Source: JBEIFW01 sp044370695 (GTDB taxonomy: Bacteria > Actinomycetota > Acidimicrobiia > Acidimicrobiales > Ilumatobacteraceae). From it: a stretch of 26,805 nt of DNA. Below, piece by piece: positions 7,095-15,235 of the stretch. A program made the translations under genes and the position numbers. The stretch spans positions 1-26,805 of the forward strand of contig JBILVB010000035.1 in NCBI GenBank assembly GCA_044370695.1, written 5' to 3'. How positions within the stretch are numbered: the first letter of the stretch is position 1; each line of letters begins with the position of its first letter. The notes below the pieces were generated by a model. That model worked only from the letters and a program-made list of their open reading frames with translations, was not told where the DNA came from and searched no databases.

Positions 7095-8257
7095 GCGTGC
7101 CTCCCGAGGATCAACGTCGCCGAACCGATCCGGGTCGACAGCGACCCGCCGGTGCCGTGGGCCAGCGCCAGCTCGCAGTCGGGCACCTGCACCGCAGGGT
7201 GCGCCTCGCCGCGCAGTTGGCGCACCGCTTCGATCACCTTGGTGATCCCACCGCGGTTGCCGGGATGGTTGTTGCACAGGCCGCCGCCGTCGGTGTTGAA
7301 CGGCAACCGGCCGAACGGCGCCACCAACGCCCCGTCGGAGACGAACCGGCCGCCCTCGCCCTTGGCGCAGAAGCCCAGGTCTTCCAAGGTGAGCAGCACC
7401 GTGATGGTGAAGCTGTCGTAGATCGAGACGTAGTCGATGTCGGCCGGGGCGACCCCAGCCTCCTCGAACGCCTTCGCCCCGGACCACACGGCGCCGGTGA
7501 AGGTGAGATCGGGCCGGCCGTTGGTGGTGTGCTTGATCGCCTCACCGGCACCGAGCACCGCCACCGGCGGGCGCGACAGCGTGCGGGCCACCTCCGGGCT
7601 CACCACCACGAGCGCACCCCCGCCGTCGGTGATCACGCAACAATCGAGCCGGTGCAGCGGGTCGGCCACCAGCGGGGAGGCCAGCACCTCCTCGACGGTG
7701 ACCACGTCACGCAGGAACGCGTTCGGGTTGTGCTGGGCGTGGATCGAGGCCGCCACCTTGATCTCGGCCAACTGGGCGCTCGTGGTGCCGAACTCGAACA
7801 TGTGGCGGGTGGCGGCCAGCGCATAGTTCGCGGGCACGCTCGGACCCCACAGGTTCTCGAACTCGGCCTCCGGGGCCTCGTCGAAGCGACCGCTCCCACC
7901 GGGCGGCGCACCGCCGCTGCGCGGGTTGCCGGCGAGGGTGATCAGCGCCACGTGGCAGTGCCCGGCGGCGATGGCCTGGGCGGCGTGCGACACGTGGATC
8001 AGGTAGCTGGAGCCGCCCGTCTCGGTCGAGTCGATGTGCCGGCATCGCAGGCCGAGGTAGTCGGCCATCGACAGCCCGCCGAACCCGGGGGCGTCGCCGG
8101 CGCAGTAGTAGGCGTCGACGTCGGCGAACGTGAGGCCGGCATCGGCGAGCGCACCGATCGCGACCTCGGCGTGGATCTCGGCCAGCGTCCGGTCGGGGAT
8201 CACCCGCCTCGGGTGCTCGTACGCGCCGGCGATGAAGGCCTTCCCCCGGATGGTCAC
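7091..8257 (-). CDS. Thiolase-like protein (SCP2/Ltp2 type) lacking catalytic cysteines
   Basis: This 388-residue protein has the full thiolase fold. At the position of the usual nucleophile it reads TGGSSYL (80-86), with Ser in place of Cys; the NxxGG and HP motif is kept as NTDGGGLCNNHPGNRGG with His331; and the C-terminal Cys-containing motif is changed to AHGTGG (His367). Loss of both cysteines is typical of SCP2-type non-thiolytic members, some of which (Ltp2) are retro-aldolases that work with a DUF35 subunit. The next gene is exactly such a subunit. A role in cleaving a beta-hydroxy or tertiary-alcohol acyl-CoA is therefore more likely than classical thiolysis, but this is inference. 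The GTG at 8257 lies 8 nt after a TAGGGT element. Confidence 0.92.
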   Translation of the reverse strand: MTIRGKAFIAGAYEHPRRVIPDRTLAEIHAEVAIGALADAGLTFADVDAYYCAGDAPGFGGLSMADYLGLRCRHIDSTETGGSSYLIHVSHAAQAIAAGHCHVALITLAGNPRSGGAPPGGSGRFDEAPEAEFENLWGPSVPANYALAATRHMFEFGTTSAQLAEIKVAASIHAQHNPNAFLRDVVTVEEVLASPLVADPLHRLDCCVITDGGGALVVVSPEVARTLSRPPVAVLGAGEAIKHTTNGRPDLTFTGAVWSGAKAFEEAGVAPADIDYVSIYDSFTITVLLTLEDLGFCAKGEGGRFVSDGALVAPFGRLPFNTDGGGLCNNHPGNRGGITKVIEAVRQLRGEAHPAVQVPDCELALAHGTGGSLSTRIGSATLILGRHA

Positions 8258-8265
8258 GGGCGCCG

Positions 8266-8271
8266 ACCCTA
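8266..8271 (-). promoter_or_regulatory. Putative leaderless -10 TAGGGT before the thiolase-like gene
   Basis: TAGGGT, followed by CG, sits 8 nt before the GTG start. Its first three bases are the TAG stop codon of the upstream acyl-CoA synthetase gene. The placement matches other start sites in the window, so it may be an internal promoter inside the operon. Confidence 0.4.
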
Positions 8272-9639
8272 TCCCGGCTCGCGCAGCTGCCCCTTGGTGA
8301 CCTTCCCCATCGCGTTGCGCGGCAGGGAGTCCACGACGTGGACCCGGCGGGGGCGCTTGTGCACCGAGAGCCGCTCGGCGACGAATGCGGACAGGTCGAC
8401 CCCGGCGAGCCCGTCGCCGACCACGAACGCCACGATCCGCTGGCCGAGTTCGTCGTCGGGTACGCCGATCACGGCCGCTTCCTGCACCCCGGGATGGGCG
8501 AGCAGCACCGATTCGACCTCGCCGGCACCGACCTTGAACCCACCCGTCTTGATCACGTCGACCGACTGGCGGCCCACGATGCGGTGGAACCCGTCGACGC
8601 CGATGGTGGCGGCGTCACCGGTGCGGAACCAGCCGTCGGCCGTCCACGACGCCGCGGTCGCGTCGGGTCGCCCCAGGTAGCCGTCGAACAGCAGGGGGCC
8701 GCGCACCTGCAGTTCGCCGATGGCCGTGCCGTCGTGGGGCAGCACCGCGCCGTCGTCGCCGGCGATCCGGGTCGACACCCCGGCGACCGGCAACCCGACG
8801 TGACCGGGGCGGCGTTCCCCGTCGTGGCGAGCGCTCAAGGTGACGAGCGTCTCGGTCATGCCGTAGCGCTCGAGGGGGCGGTGTCCGGTCAGGGCTTCGA
8901 TCCGCTCGAAGGCCGGCACGGGCAGCGCGGCGCTACCCGACACCAGCAGTCGGGCAGGGGTCAGCGCGGCTGCGGCCGCAGGCTGCTCGCAGATCCGGTG
9001 CCACACGGTCGGCACTCCGAAGTAGATCGAACCCGGCGACGCGGCATACGCCTCCGGTGTCGGGCGACCGGTGTGTACCAGGCGCGAACCCACGCGCAAC
9101 GGCCCGAGCACCCCGAGCACGAGGCCGTGCACGTGGAACAGCGGCAGGCCGTGCACGAGCGTGTCGGCCGGTGTCCACGCCCAGGCGTCGGCCAGCGCGT
9201 CGAGCCCGGCAGCCAGCGCCCGGCGCGCCAACACGGCCCCCTTGGGCGGGCCGGTGGTCCCGGAGGTGTAGATGATCAGCGCCGCCGAATCGGCCGGCGG
9301 TTCGCGAAACGACGGGGCCGGCCCGGACCGGCGCACGGGCAGGTCGCGGCCGAGTTGCACCGTGGCGCCGGAGTCGGCGAGCAGGTGCTCGCGTTCGACC
9401 GGCCCGGCGTCGGGCGGGATGGGCACGATCGGCACGCCGGCGACGAGCGCGGCCGCCACGGCGATCACCGTGTCGAGCACCGGGAGGGCCTCGACGGCGA
9501 CGACGCCGGCGCCCGGGAGCTCCGCCGCGGTCGCCGCTGCGGCCGCGGCCAGTTCGGACCAGTGCATCGTCTCGCCGGCGACGGTGAGGGTTCCCTCCCC
9601 GGCGACGCCGGTCAGGGTGGGCAGCAGCGGGGAAACCAC
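8269..9639 (-). CDS. Acyl-CoA synthetase, MatB (malonyl-CoA synthetase)-like
   Basis: A 456-residue AMP-forming ligase, short for the superfamily but normal for the MatB subgroup. Motifs: YTSGTTGPPKG (124-134, ATP P-loop), YGMTETL, GWFRTGD, and the hinge GRQSVDVIKTGGFKVGAGEVE, whose wording is closest to actinobacterial malonyl/methylmalonyl-CoA synthetases as I recall them; the catalytic Lys is in MGKVTKG near the C-terminus. The GTG at 9639 is chosen because the protein begins at the usual family start and lies exactly 6 nt after TACGTT, a leaderless-type layout; a longer ATG start 60 nt upstream would overlap that element. It is followed after 11 nt by the thiolase-like gene. The substrate could be malonate, methylmalonate or another short acid. 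Confidence 0.88.
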   Translation of the reverse strand: MVSPLLPTLTGVAGEGTLTVAGETMHWSELAAAAAATAAELPGAGVVAVEALPVLDTVIAVAAALVAGVPIVPIPPDAGPVEREHLLADSGATVQLGRDLPVRRSGPAPSFREPPADSAALIIYTSGTTGPPKGAVLARRALAAGLDALADAWAWTPADTLVHGLPLFHVHGLVLGVLGPLRVGSRLVHTGRPTPEAYAASPGSIYFGVPTVWHRICEQPAAAAALTPARLLVSGSAALPVPAFERIEALTGHRPLERYGMTETLVTLSARHDGERRPGHVGLPVAGVSTRIAGDDGAVLPHDGTAIGELQVRGPLLFDGYLGRPDATAASWTADGWFRTGDAATIGVDGFHRIVGRQSVDVIKTGGFKVGAGEVESVLLAHPGVQEAAVIGVPDDELGQRIVAFVVGDGLAGVDLSAFVAERLSVHKRPRRVHVVDSLPRNAMGKVTKGQLREPG

Positions 9640-9645
9640 GAGCCG

Positions 9646-9651
9646 AACGTA
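9646..9651 (-). promoter_or_regulatory. Putative leaderless -10 TACGTT of the MatB-like gene
   Basis: On the minus strand TACGTT is followed by CG and then, after 6 nt in all, by the GTG start. No ribosome-binding site is visible, fitting a leaderless message. Confidence 0.5.
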
Positions 9652-9690
9652 CCGGGGTGAGGGCCGGCAAGCAGCGGGGTCGATCCGGCC

Positions 9691-9696
9691 TACCAT
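9691..9696 (+). promoter_or_regulatory. -10-like element TACCAT of the CoA-transferase gene
   Basis: TACCAT followed by CG lies 32 nt before the GTG at 9729; a transcript from about 9703 would keep the strong AAGGGGGG ribosome site at 9717-9724. It is divergent from the promoter at 9646-9651, within an 89-nt intergenic space. Confidence 0.4.
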
Positions 9697-9728
9697 CGCT
9701 CGCGGGGGTTCCGTCCAAGGGGGGCATC

Positions 9729-12098
9729 GTGCTTTCGCACTACCGGGTGTTGGATCTGACCGAGGGGAGCGTGCAACTCGGCGGGGCGATCCTCGCCGCA
9801 CTGGGCGCCGAGGTGATCGCCGTCGAACCACCGGGCGGCACGTCGACCCGCCACGACGGGCCGTTCGCCGGCGGCACGTCCGACCCGGATCGGAGCCTGG
9901 CCCACTGGGCCTGGAACCGGGGCAAGCGATCCGTGGTGCTCGACCTCGCCGGCTCCGCCGACGACCGCGCCTGGTTCCTCGACGAACTGGTCGCCGGCGC
10001 CGACGCCGTCCTCGAGTCCTGGGTCCCCGGTACTCTCGACGCCCTCGGTCTCGGCTTCGAGGCGTTGCGCTCGGTCAACCCGTCGATCGTGCTCACGAGC
10101 GTCACGGCGTTCGGGCAGGACGGCCCCAAGTCCTCCTGGGCGGCGACCGACCTGACGGTCTGGGCGGCCGCCGGACCGCTCGCGCTCACCGGCGACGACG
10201 ACCGCGCCCCGGTGCAGGTCGGTGTGCCGCAAGCCTTCGTCCACGCCGGCGCCGAGGCCGCCGCAGCCACCATGTGCGCCCTCTACGAACGAGGGGCCTC
10301 CGGGCACGGCCAGCACGTCGACGTATCCGCCCAGCAGGCCGCCGCTCAGGCCACCCAGTGCATGATCCTGGCCACCCACAACGGGGCGACCGCGGTGAAG
10401 CGCTCGGCCGGTTCGGTGAAGCTGGGACCGTTGCGCCTGCAACTGCTGTGGCCGTGCGCGGACGGCCACGTGTCGATCACGTTCCTGTTCGGCACCGCCA
10501 TCGGCCCGGCGACGGCCCGGCTGATGCACTGGGTGTGGGAGGAGGGCCACTGCGACGAGGCGACCCGGGACAAGGATTGGGTGGGCTACGGCGAGCTGCT
10601 GTTCACCGGCGCCGAGCCCGTCTCGGAGTTCGAGCGGGTGAAGGAGGTCGTCGGCGCCTTCTGCGCCACCAAGACCAAGGCCGAGCTCCTCGCCGGTGCG
10701 CTCGACCGGCGGCTGCTGATCGCACCCGTCGCCTCGATGGCCGACGTCGCCGGCTCGCCGCAGCTCGCCGAGCGCGACTACTGGCTCGACCACGACGGGA
10801 TCCGCTGGCCGGGGCGCTTCGTGCGCTGCTCGGGCACCCCGCTCGACCACCCGGGCCTGCCGCCCGCCCTCGGCGCAGACACCGCAGCCGTGCGCGCCGA
10901 GCCCCGCCGGCGCCCGAGCGCACCGGCACCCGTGCAACCAGCGCCGACCACCCGGCCCTTCGACGGGCTCAAGGTGCTCGACTTCACGTGGGTCATGGCC
11001 GGGCCGGCCATGACCCGCGTGCTCGCCGACCTGGGCGCCACCGTCGTGCGCATCGAGTCGAGCCACCGCGTGGAGACGGCCCGCACGCTGCAGCCGTTCA
11101 AGAACGACGTCTCCGGGCTCGAGAACTCCTCGCTGTTCGCGTCGATGAACGCCGGCAAGCTCGGCATCACCGTCGATCCGTCGATGCCGGAGGGCAAGGC
11201 GATCATCGAGGACCTCGTGCGCTGGGCCGACGTCGTCACCGAGAGCTTCTCGCCGCGCGCGATGAAGGGCTGGGGGCTCGACTACGAACACCTGCGGGCG
11301 CTCAACCCGGGCCTCGTGATGCTCTCGAGCTGCCTGTTCGGCCAGAGCGGACCGTTGGCGGAGTTCGCCGGATACGGGACGATGGCGGCGGCACTGTCGG
11401 GCTTCTTCGGCATCACCGGTTGGCCCGACCGTGCACCGTGCGGGCCGTTCGGTGCGTATTCGGACTACATCTCGCCCCGGTTCTCGACCGCAGCGCTCGT
11501 CGCCGCCCTCGACCACCGGCGCCGCACCGGGCGAGGTCAGTACATCGACTTCGCGCAGGCCGAGGCGGCGATCCACGCCTTGGCACCCGCGCTGCTCCAG
11601 TGGACGGCGCTCGGCACGCTGCCGCCCCGGCGGGGCAACGACGATCCGCAGTCCCACCCGCACGGGGTGTACCCGGCTGCGGGCGAGGACCGCTGGGTCG
11701 CGATCGCCTGTACCGACGACGCCCAGCGGGCCGCGCTCGCGGCGCTCACCGGCGGGCTCGACGACGCCACGATCGCCGCCTGGACCGCTGGCCAGGAGCC
11801 CGACGAGGCCACCATCGCCCTCCAGGCCCAGGGCATCCCGGCCCACACGGTCCAGAACAGCCCCGAGTCGGTGACCGACGCGCAGTTCGCCCACCGCGGG
11901 CACTTCCGCACGCTGCCGCACCCGGCCCTCGGGGAGATCACCGTCGAGGGTCCTCGGGCGCGCCTGTCGCGCACCCCTGGCGAGGTCGCCTGGCCCGGCC
12001 CGACCATGGGGCAGCACACGATGGACGTCCTCACCGACCTCCTCGGCTACGACGACGAGCGCATCACCGAGGTGCTGATCAGCGGCGCCACCGAATAG
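9729..12098 (+). CDS. Fused double-domain CaiB/BaiF (class III) CoA-transferase
   Basis: This 789-residue protein is about twice the usual family length (~400). Domain 1 (about 1-385) begins HYRVLDLTEG and domain 2 (from residue 411) begins FDGLKVLDFTWVMAGPA; they are joined by a Pro/Ala/Arg-rich linker (about 388-410). Class III transferases move CoA between acids via an Asp-bound anhydride. Domain 2 keeps the Asp (Asp579 in AYSDYISPRF), while domain 1 has Phe170 in VPQAFVHAG where the formyl-CoA transferase family has Asp169. So probably only the second half is catalytic, and the first may be structural, as each family member normally works as an interlocked dimer. The GTG at 9729 follows a strong AAGGGGGG; longer frames upstream lack support. 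The substrate is unknown. Confidence 0.93.
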   Translation: MLSHYRVLDLTEGSVQLGGAILAALGAEVIAVEPPGGTSTRHDGPFAGGTSDPDRSLAHWAWNRGKRSVVLDLAGSADDRAWFLDELVAGADAVLESWVPGTLDALGLGFEALRSVNPSIVLTSVTAFGQDGPKSSWAATDLTVWAAAGPLALTGDDDRAPVQVGVPQAFVHAGAEAAAATMCALYERGASGHGQHVDVSAQQAAAQATQCMILATHNGATAVKRSAGSVKLGPLRLQLLWPCADGHVSITFLFGTAIGPATARLMHWVWEEGHCDEATRDKDWVGYGELLFTGAEPVSEFERVKEVVGAFCATKTKAELLAGALDRRLLIAPVASMADVAGSPQLAERDYWLDHDGIRWPGRFVRCSGTPLDHPGLPPALGADTAAVRAEPRRRPSAPAPVQPAPTTRPFDGLKVLDFTWVMAGPAMTRVLADLGATVVRIESSHRVETARTLQPFKNDVSGLENSSLFASMNAGKLGITVDPSMPEGKAIIEDLVRWADVVTESFSPRAMKGWGLDYEHLRALNPGLVMLSSCLFGQSGPLAEFAGYGTMAAALSGFFGITGWPDRAPCGPFGAYSDYISPRFSTAALVAALDHRRRTGRGQYIDFAQAEAAIHALAPALLQWTALGTLPPRRGNDDPQSHPHGVYPAAGEDRWVAIACTDDAQRAALAALTGGLDDATIAAWTAGQEPDEATIALQAQGIPAHTVQNSPESVTDAQFAHRGHFRTLPHPALGEITVEGPRARLSRTPGEVAWPGPTMGQHTMDVLTDLLGYDDERITEVLISGATE

Positions 12099-12144
12099 CG
12101 CCTCAACCGAGCCGCCGATGGGTCGATGAGGCCGGGGCCCGACC

Positions 12145-12152
12145 GGAGGTGA
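12145..12152 (+). promoter_or_regulatory. Strong ribosome-binding site GGAGGTGA
   Basis: A near-perfect anti-16S match six nt before the ATG at 12159; it fixes the start of the chemoreceptor gene over the internal Met codon at residue 13. Confidence 0.7.
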
Positions 12153-12158
12153 CGCGGC

Positions 12159-13268
12159 ATGCGGCTCATCAGCGCAACAGAGGAACGGAACCTGATGGAG
12201 CGGCTCGCACGAGCCGAGTCCCTCGCGGCAGCGCTCGGCGCGGTGCCGTCCAACATCGTCGTCGTCGACCACCAGGACACCGTCATCTACGTCAACCCCA
12301 GCGCTGAGACGGCGCTGGCCTCGAGCGGCCCGCACCTGGCCCGGCTGTTCGGGGTCGGCGCCGGGAGTCTCGTGGGCCAGACGGTGCACGGACTCGTCCC
12401 GCCGGCGCCGTCGACGGGCGCCGTCGAGGTACCGGTCGGCTCGATCGTGCTGCGGGGGCGGACCTCCGTCGTCGGGGGGACCGAAGGGTTCCGGGGCCGG
12501 CTGTTCCTGTTCCGGGCCGTGTCGGAGGAGGACGTCGAGATGGAGGGCACCCGGGTGTCGCTGGCCCAACATGCCGCCGACCTCGCCCGGGCCGCGACCA
12601 CCGTCTCCGACGCCGTCCGCCAGGCCCGTGACGCCGCCGACGAACTCGTCGACGACGCTGCGGAGATCGGCCGGATCCAGCAGGACCTCGCCACACGCAT
12701 GGCCGAAGGCTCGGGCAAGCTCGAGCGCATCCTGGCTACCGTGCCACGGGCGGTGGAAGTGGCGGGTGGGTTCGACACGAACGTGACTCGCGTCGGGATG
12801 ATGGCCGAGGCGATCGGTCGGATCGCGACCCAGACCAACCTGTTGGCGCTCAACGCTTCCATCGAAGCCGCCCGCGCCGGCGCGAGCGGCTCCGGCTTCG
12901 GTGTCGTCGCCGGCGAGGTCCGAGCGCTCGCCGCCGAGGCTGCGTCGGTCGCCGAGCACATCGGCGCCGAGGTGCGCCGTCTCACCCAGCAGGCGGCCCG
13001 GCTCGGTGGGTTCGTCGAGGAATTCCGCGACGCCGTGCAGGGGTACCGCAGCGCGCACGACGACATGGTCGATCAGGTCCGCGACGACGCCCGCCGTATG
13101 GCCGAACTCCCGGAGCGCATCGCCGCCACCTCCGACGTGTTGCAGGGCGCCGTCGATCCCGTCGAACGAGCGGTGACGCTGTCCGGCGAGGTCGAGGTGC
13201 ACGCCGCCGTGCTCGCCGCGGTCCTCAATGCCGGCGGCGGCAGCGGCGCCCGGGCCGCCAACAACTGA
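12159..13268 (+). CDS. Soluble PAS-containing methyl-accepting chemotaxis-type protein
   Basis: A 369-residue protein with no transmembrane segment and no HAMP domain. Residues about 28-120 look like a PAS domain (NIVVVDHQDTVIYVNPSAE; later FRGRLFLFRA). The rest is a long coiled-coil hairpin whose tip (222-252) has the receptor signature IATQTNLLALNASIEAARAG followed by GFGVVAGEVR, the CheA/CheW-binding site. Family knowledge says such proteins control CheA; cytoplasmic members often sense redox, light or metabolites through PAS. No che, flagellar or pilus gene is near, so the partner is elsewhere or missing. The C-terminal arm (about 300-345) continues as helix and ends in a Gly/Ala tail. 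Cofactor binding by the PAS cannot be seen. Confidence 0.92.
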   Translation: MRLISATEERNLMERLARAESLAAALGAVPSNIVVVDHQDTVIYVNPSAETALASSGPHLARLFGVGAGSLVGQTVHGLVPPAPSTGAVEVPVGSIVLRGRTSVVGGTEGFRGRLFLFRAVSEEDVEMEGTRVSLAQHAADLARAATTVSDAVRQARDAADELVDDAAEIGRIQQDLATRMAEGSGKLERILATVPRAVEVAGGFDTNVTRVGMMAEAIGRIATQTNLLALNASIEAARAGASGSGFGVVAGEVRALAAEAASVAEHIGAEVRRLTQQAARLGGFVEEFRDAVQGYRSAHDDMVDQVRDDARRMAELPERIAATSDVLQGAVDPVERAVTLSGEVEVHAAVLAAVLNAGGGSGARAANN

Positions 13269-13274
13269 TGGCGC

Positions 13275-15221
13275 TCAGATCGCTGCGCCCACCCGTTCGC
13301 CGTCGATGACTGCGGCGTGCGCCCGGCGCGGCGCCACGCAGTCGCCGACCCGCCGGACGTCGACCCCTGCGGACTTGAGGTCCTGGTAGAGCCACTCGAC
13401 GGGTGAGGCGGGGACCGCGAGCACGATCCAATCCGGCGTGCGCTGGTGCATCACGCCGGTCGGATGGTGGAGCAGCTGCAGGGTGCGGCCCTCGAGGCCC
13501 ATCGGCACGAGATCGGTCGATTGCACGATCCCCTTCGCCGAGGCTCGCATCCACCACGTCTCGAGATCGAGCGTCACCCCGAGGTCCTGGCCGACGACCA
13601 TGCCGTTGGTGACGATCTCGACCCGGCACCCGCGATCGGCGAGCAGTTCCGCCACCGACGTGGCGTGGTGGAACCCGAGTTCGTCGACGACGAGCACGTC
13701 GCCGGTCGGATCGATCGCACCCGAGGCCACGTCACGCACGTCGCAGACGTTCGCGGCCTCGGCCGGCACCCACCACGGACGGGCGGGTTCGGCCCCGGTC
13801 GCCACGACGACGACGTCCGGCCGCCGCTCGGCGACCAACCCCGGCCACACCGCCTCACCGCAGCGGATCTCCACCCCGAGACGGCGGCACTCGGCGAGCT
13901 GGTTGCGCACGAGGTCGCCGAACTCCGCCCGGGACGGCACGGCCGCCGCCACCCGCACCTGGCCGCCGGGCTCGGCGTCGCGCTCGTGGACGGTGACCCG
14001 ATGGCCGTTGCGGGCCGCGGCGATCGCCGCCTGAAGGCCGGCCGGGCCGGCGCCTACCACCATGACCCGCTTCGGCGCGGCCGTGAGCCGCACCGATCCG
14101 ACACCGGCGGCTTCGCGACCGGTGCCGGGGTTCTCGATGCACCCGAGCCAGCGGTTCAGGCCCATCCGGCCGACACACTCCTGGTTGCAGGACAGGCACA
14201 ACCGGATCTCGTCGGTCGCACCGGCCCGGGCCTTGGCCGCGAACTCCGGATCCGCGATCTGGCCCCGCACGACGCCGATGAGATCGCAGTGACCCTCGGC
14301 GAGTGCCCGCTCGGCCTGCAACGGGTCCTTGAACCGCCCGACCCCGACGACGGGCAGCTCGACCGCCTTGCGGATCGCGGACGGGATGAACAGCGCGTAG
14401 CCCGGCGGGATGTGCATCGAGGCCTCGATCATGTAGAGGCTCGCCGTCGCCACCCCGATCGAGGTGTTGACGTAGTCGACCTGACCGGTCGCCTCGACGA
14501 TGCGGGCGACCTCCACGGCCTCGTCGATGGTGGTGCCGCCCTCGATCAGCTCGTCGCCACAGATCCGCACCCCGAGCGCCAGGCCCGGCCCGATCACTCG
14601 CCGGACCGCAGCGACGATCTCGACCAGCAGGCGAGCCCGGTGGACGAGCGGCCCGCCGTAGGCGTCGGTGCGCCGGTTCGTGGCCGGCGACAGGAAGCCC
14701 CGCACGATCGAGGAGTGGGAGCACTGCAGTTCGATGCCGTCGAACCCACCCTCGGCGCAGTGTTCGGCCACGGTGGCGTAGCCGGCGACGATCTCGTCGA
14801 TCTCGGCGGCGTCGACCGCCTTGGGCACCTCACGGAACAGCGGGTCGGCCACCGGCGAGGGCGCCCACACCGGCCGGCGGGTGTACATCGAGGACGCCTG
14901 CCCGCCGTTGTGATTGATCTGGGCGAAGATCGGCACCCGGTGCCGATGCACGGCATCGGTGATGCGCCGGTACCCCGGGATCACGTCGCGGTGGAACCCG
15001 TGGATCAGCTTCTCGTACGGCCAGTCCGTCGGATGGGTCGAGTGCTCCTCGGTGATGACGAGGCCGGCGCCTCCGGCCGCACGGGCTGCGTAGTAGGCAG
15101 CGTGCTGCTCGGAGGGCCGGCCGTCGACGGCGTAGTTGGTGAGATGGGCGGAGAACACGATGCGGTTGCGGACCGTCACCGGTCCGATTCGCATCGGCGT
15201 CCACAAGAAGCGCTCGGCCAT
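13275..15221 (-). CDS. FadH-type NADH:flavin oxidoreductase / 2,4-dienoyl-CoA reductase family
   Basis: The 648-residue protein has the canonical layout: an N-terminal FMN TIM barrel (about 1-335) of the old yellow enzyme family, a 4Fe-4S motif with Cys342, Cys345, Cys349 and Cys361 (C-x2-C-x3-C-x11-C, the same spacing as E. coli FadH), then FAD and NAD(P)H domains with GAGPAG (390-395). Active-site candidates include His104 in the NHNGGQ segment and the HSSIVRGFLSPATNRR motif. Members reduce double bonds in dienoyl-CoAs or other activated enones, or demethylate amines. In this lipid-catabolic setting a dienoyl-CoA or steroid enone reductase is the best guess. The ATG at 15221 is 8 nt after TAGCCT and 11 nt past the upstream stop. 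Confidence 0.93.
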   Translation of the reverse strand: MAERFLWTPMRIGPVTVRNRIVFSAHLTNYAVDGRPSEQHAAYYAARAAGGAGLVITEEHSTHPTDWPYEKLIHGFHRDVIPGYRRITDAVHRHRVPIFAQINHNGGQASSMYTRRPVWAPSPVADPLFREVPKAVDAAEIDEIVAGYATVAEHCAEGGFDGIELQCSHSSIVRGFLSPATNRRTDAYGGPLVHRARLLVEIVAAVRRVIGPGLALGVRICGDELIEGGTTIDEAVEVARIVEATGQVDYVNTSIGVATASLYMIEASMHIPPGYALFIPSAIRKAVELPVVGVGRFKDPLQAERALAEGHCDLIGVVRGQIADPEFAAKARAGATDEIRLCLSCNQECVGRMGLNRWLGCIENPGTGREAAGVGSVRLTAAPKRVMVVGAGPAGLQAAIAAARNGHRVTVHERDAEPGGQVRVAAAVPSRAEFGDLVRNQLAECRRLGVEIRCGEAVWPGLVAERRPDVVVVATGAEPARPWWVPAEAANVCDVRDVASGAIDPTGDVLVVDELGFHHATSVAELLADRGCRVEIVTNGMVVGQDLGVTLDLETWWMRASAKGIVQSTDLVPMGLEGRTLQLLHHPTGVMHQRTPDWIVLAVPASPVEWLYQDLKSAGVDVRRVGDCVAPRRAHAAVIDGERVGAAI

Positions 15222-15229
15222 CGCCGGCC

Positions 15230-15235
15230 AGGCTA
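15230..15235 (-). promoter_or_regulatory. Putative leaderless -10 TAGCCT before the FadH-type gene
   Basis: TAGCCT lies 8 nt before the ATG, and its TAG is the stop codon of the preceding repeat-protein gene. The same hexamer precedes the tRNA-Lys and molybdopterin oxidoreductase genes here. Confidence 0.42.

Noticed and set aside
9690..13202. Very long minus-strand open frame (over 1100 codons) opposite the CoA-transferase and chemoreceptor genes
   Set aside because: It is antisense to two genes with clear motifs, has low-complexity Arg/Gly/His-rich translation and no domain; a GC-bias shadow.
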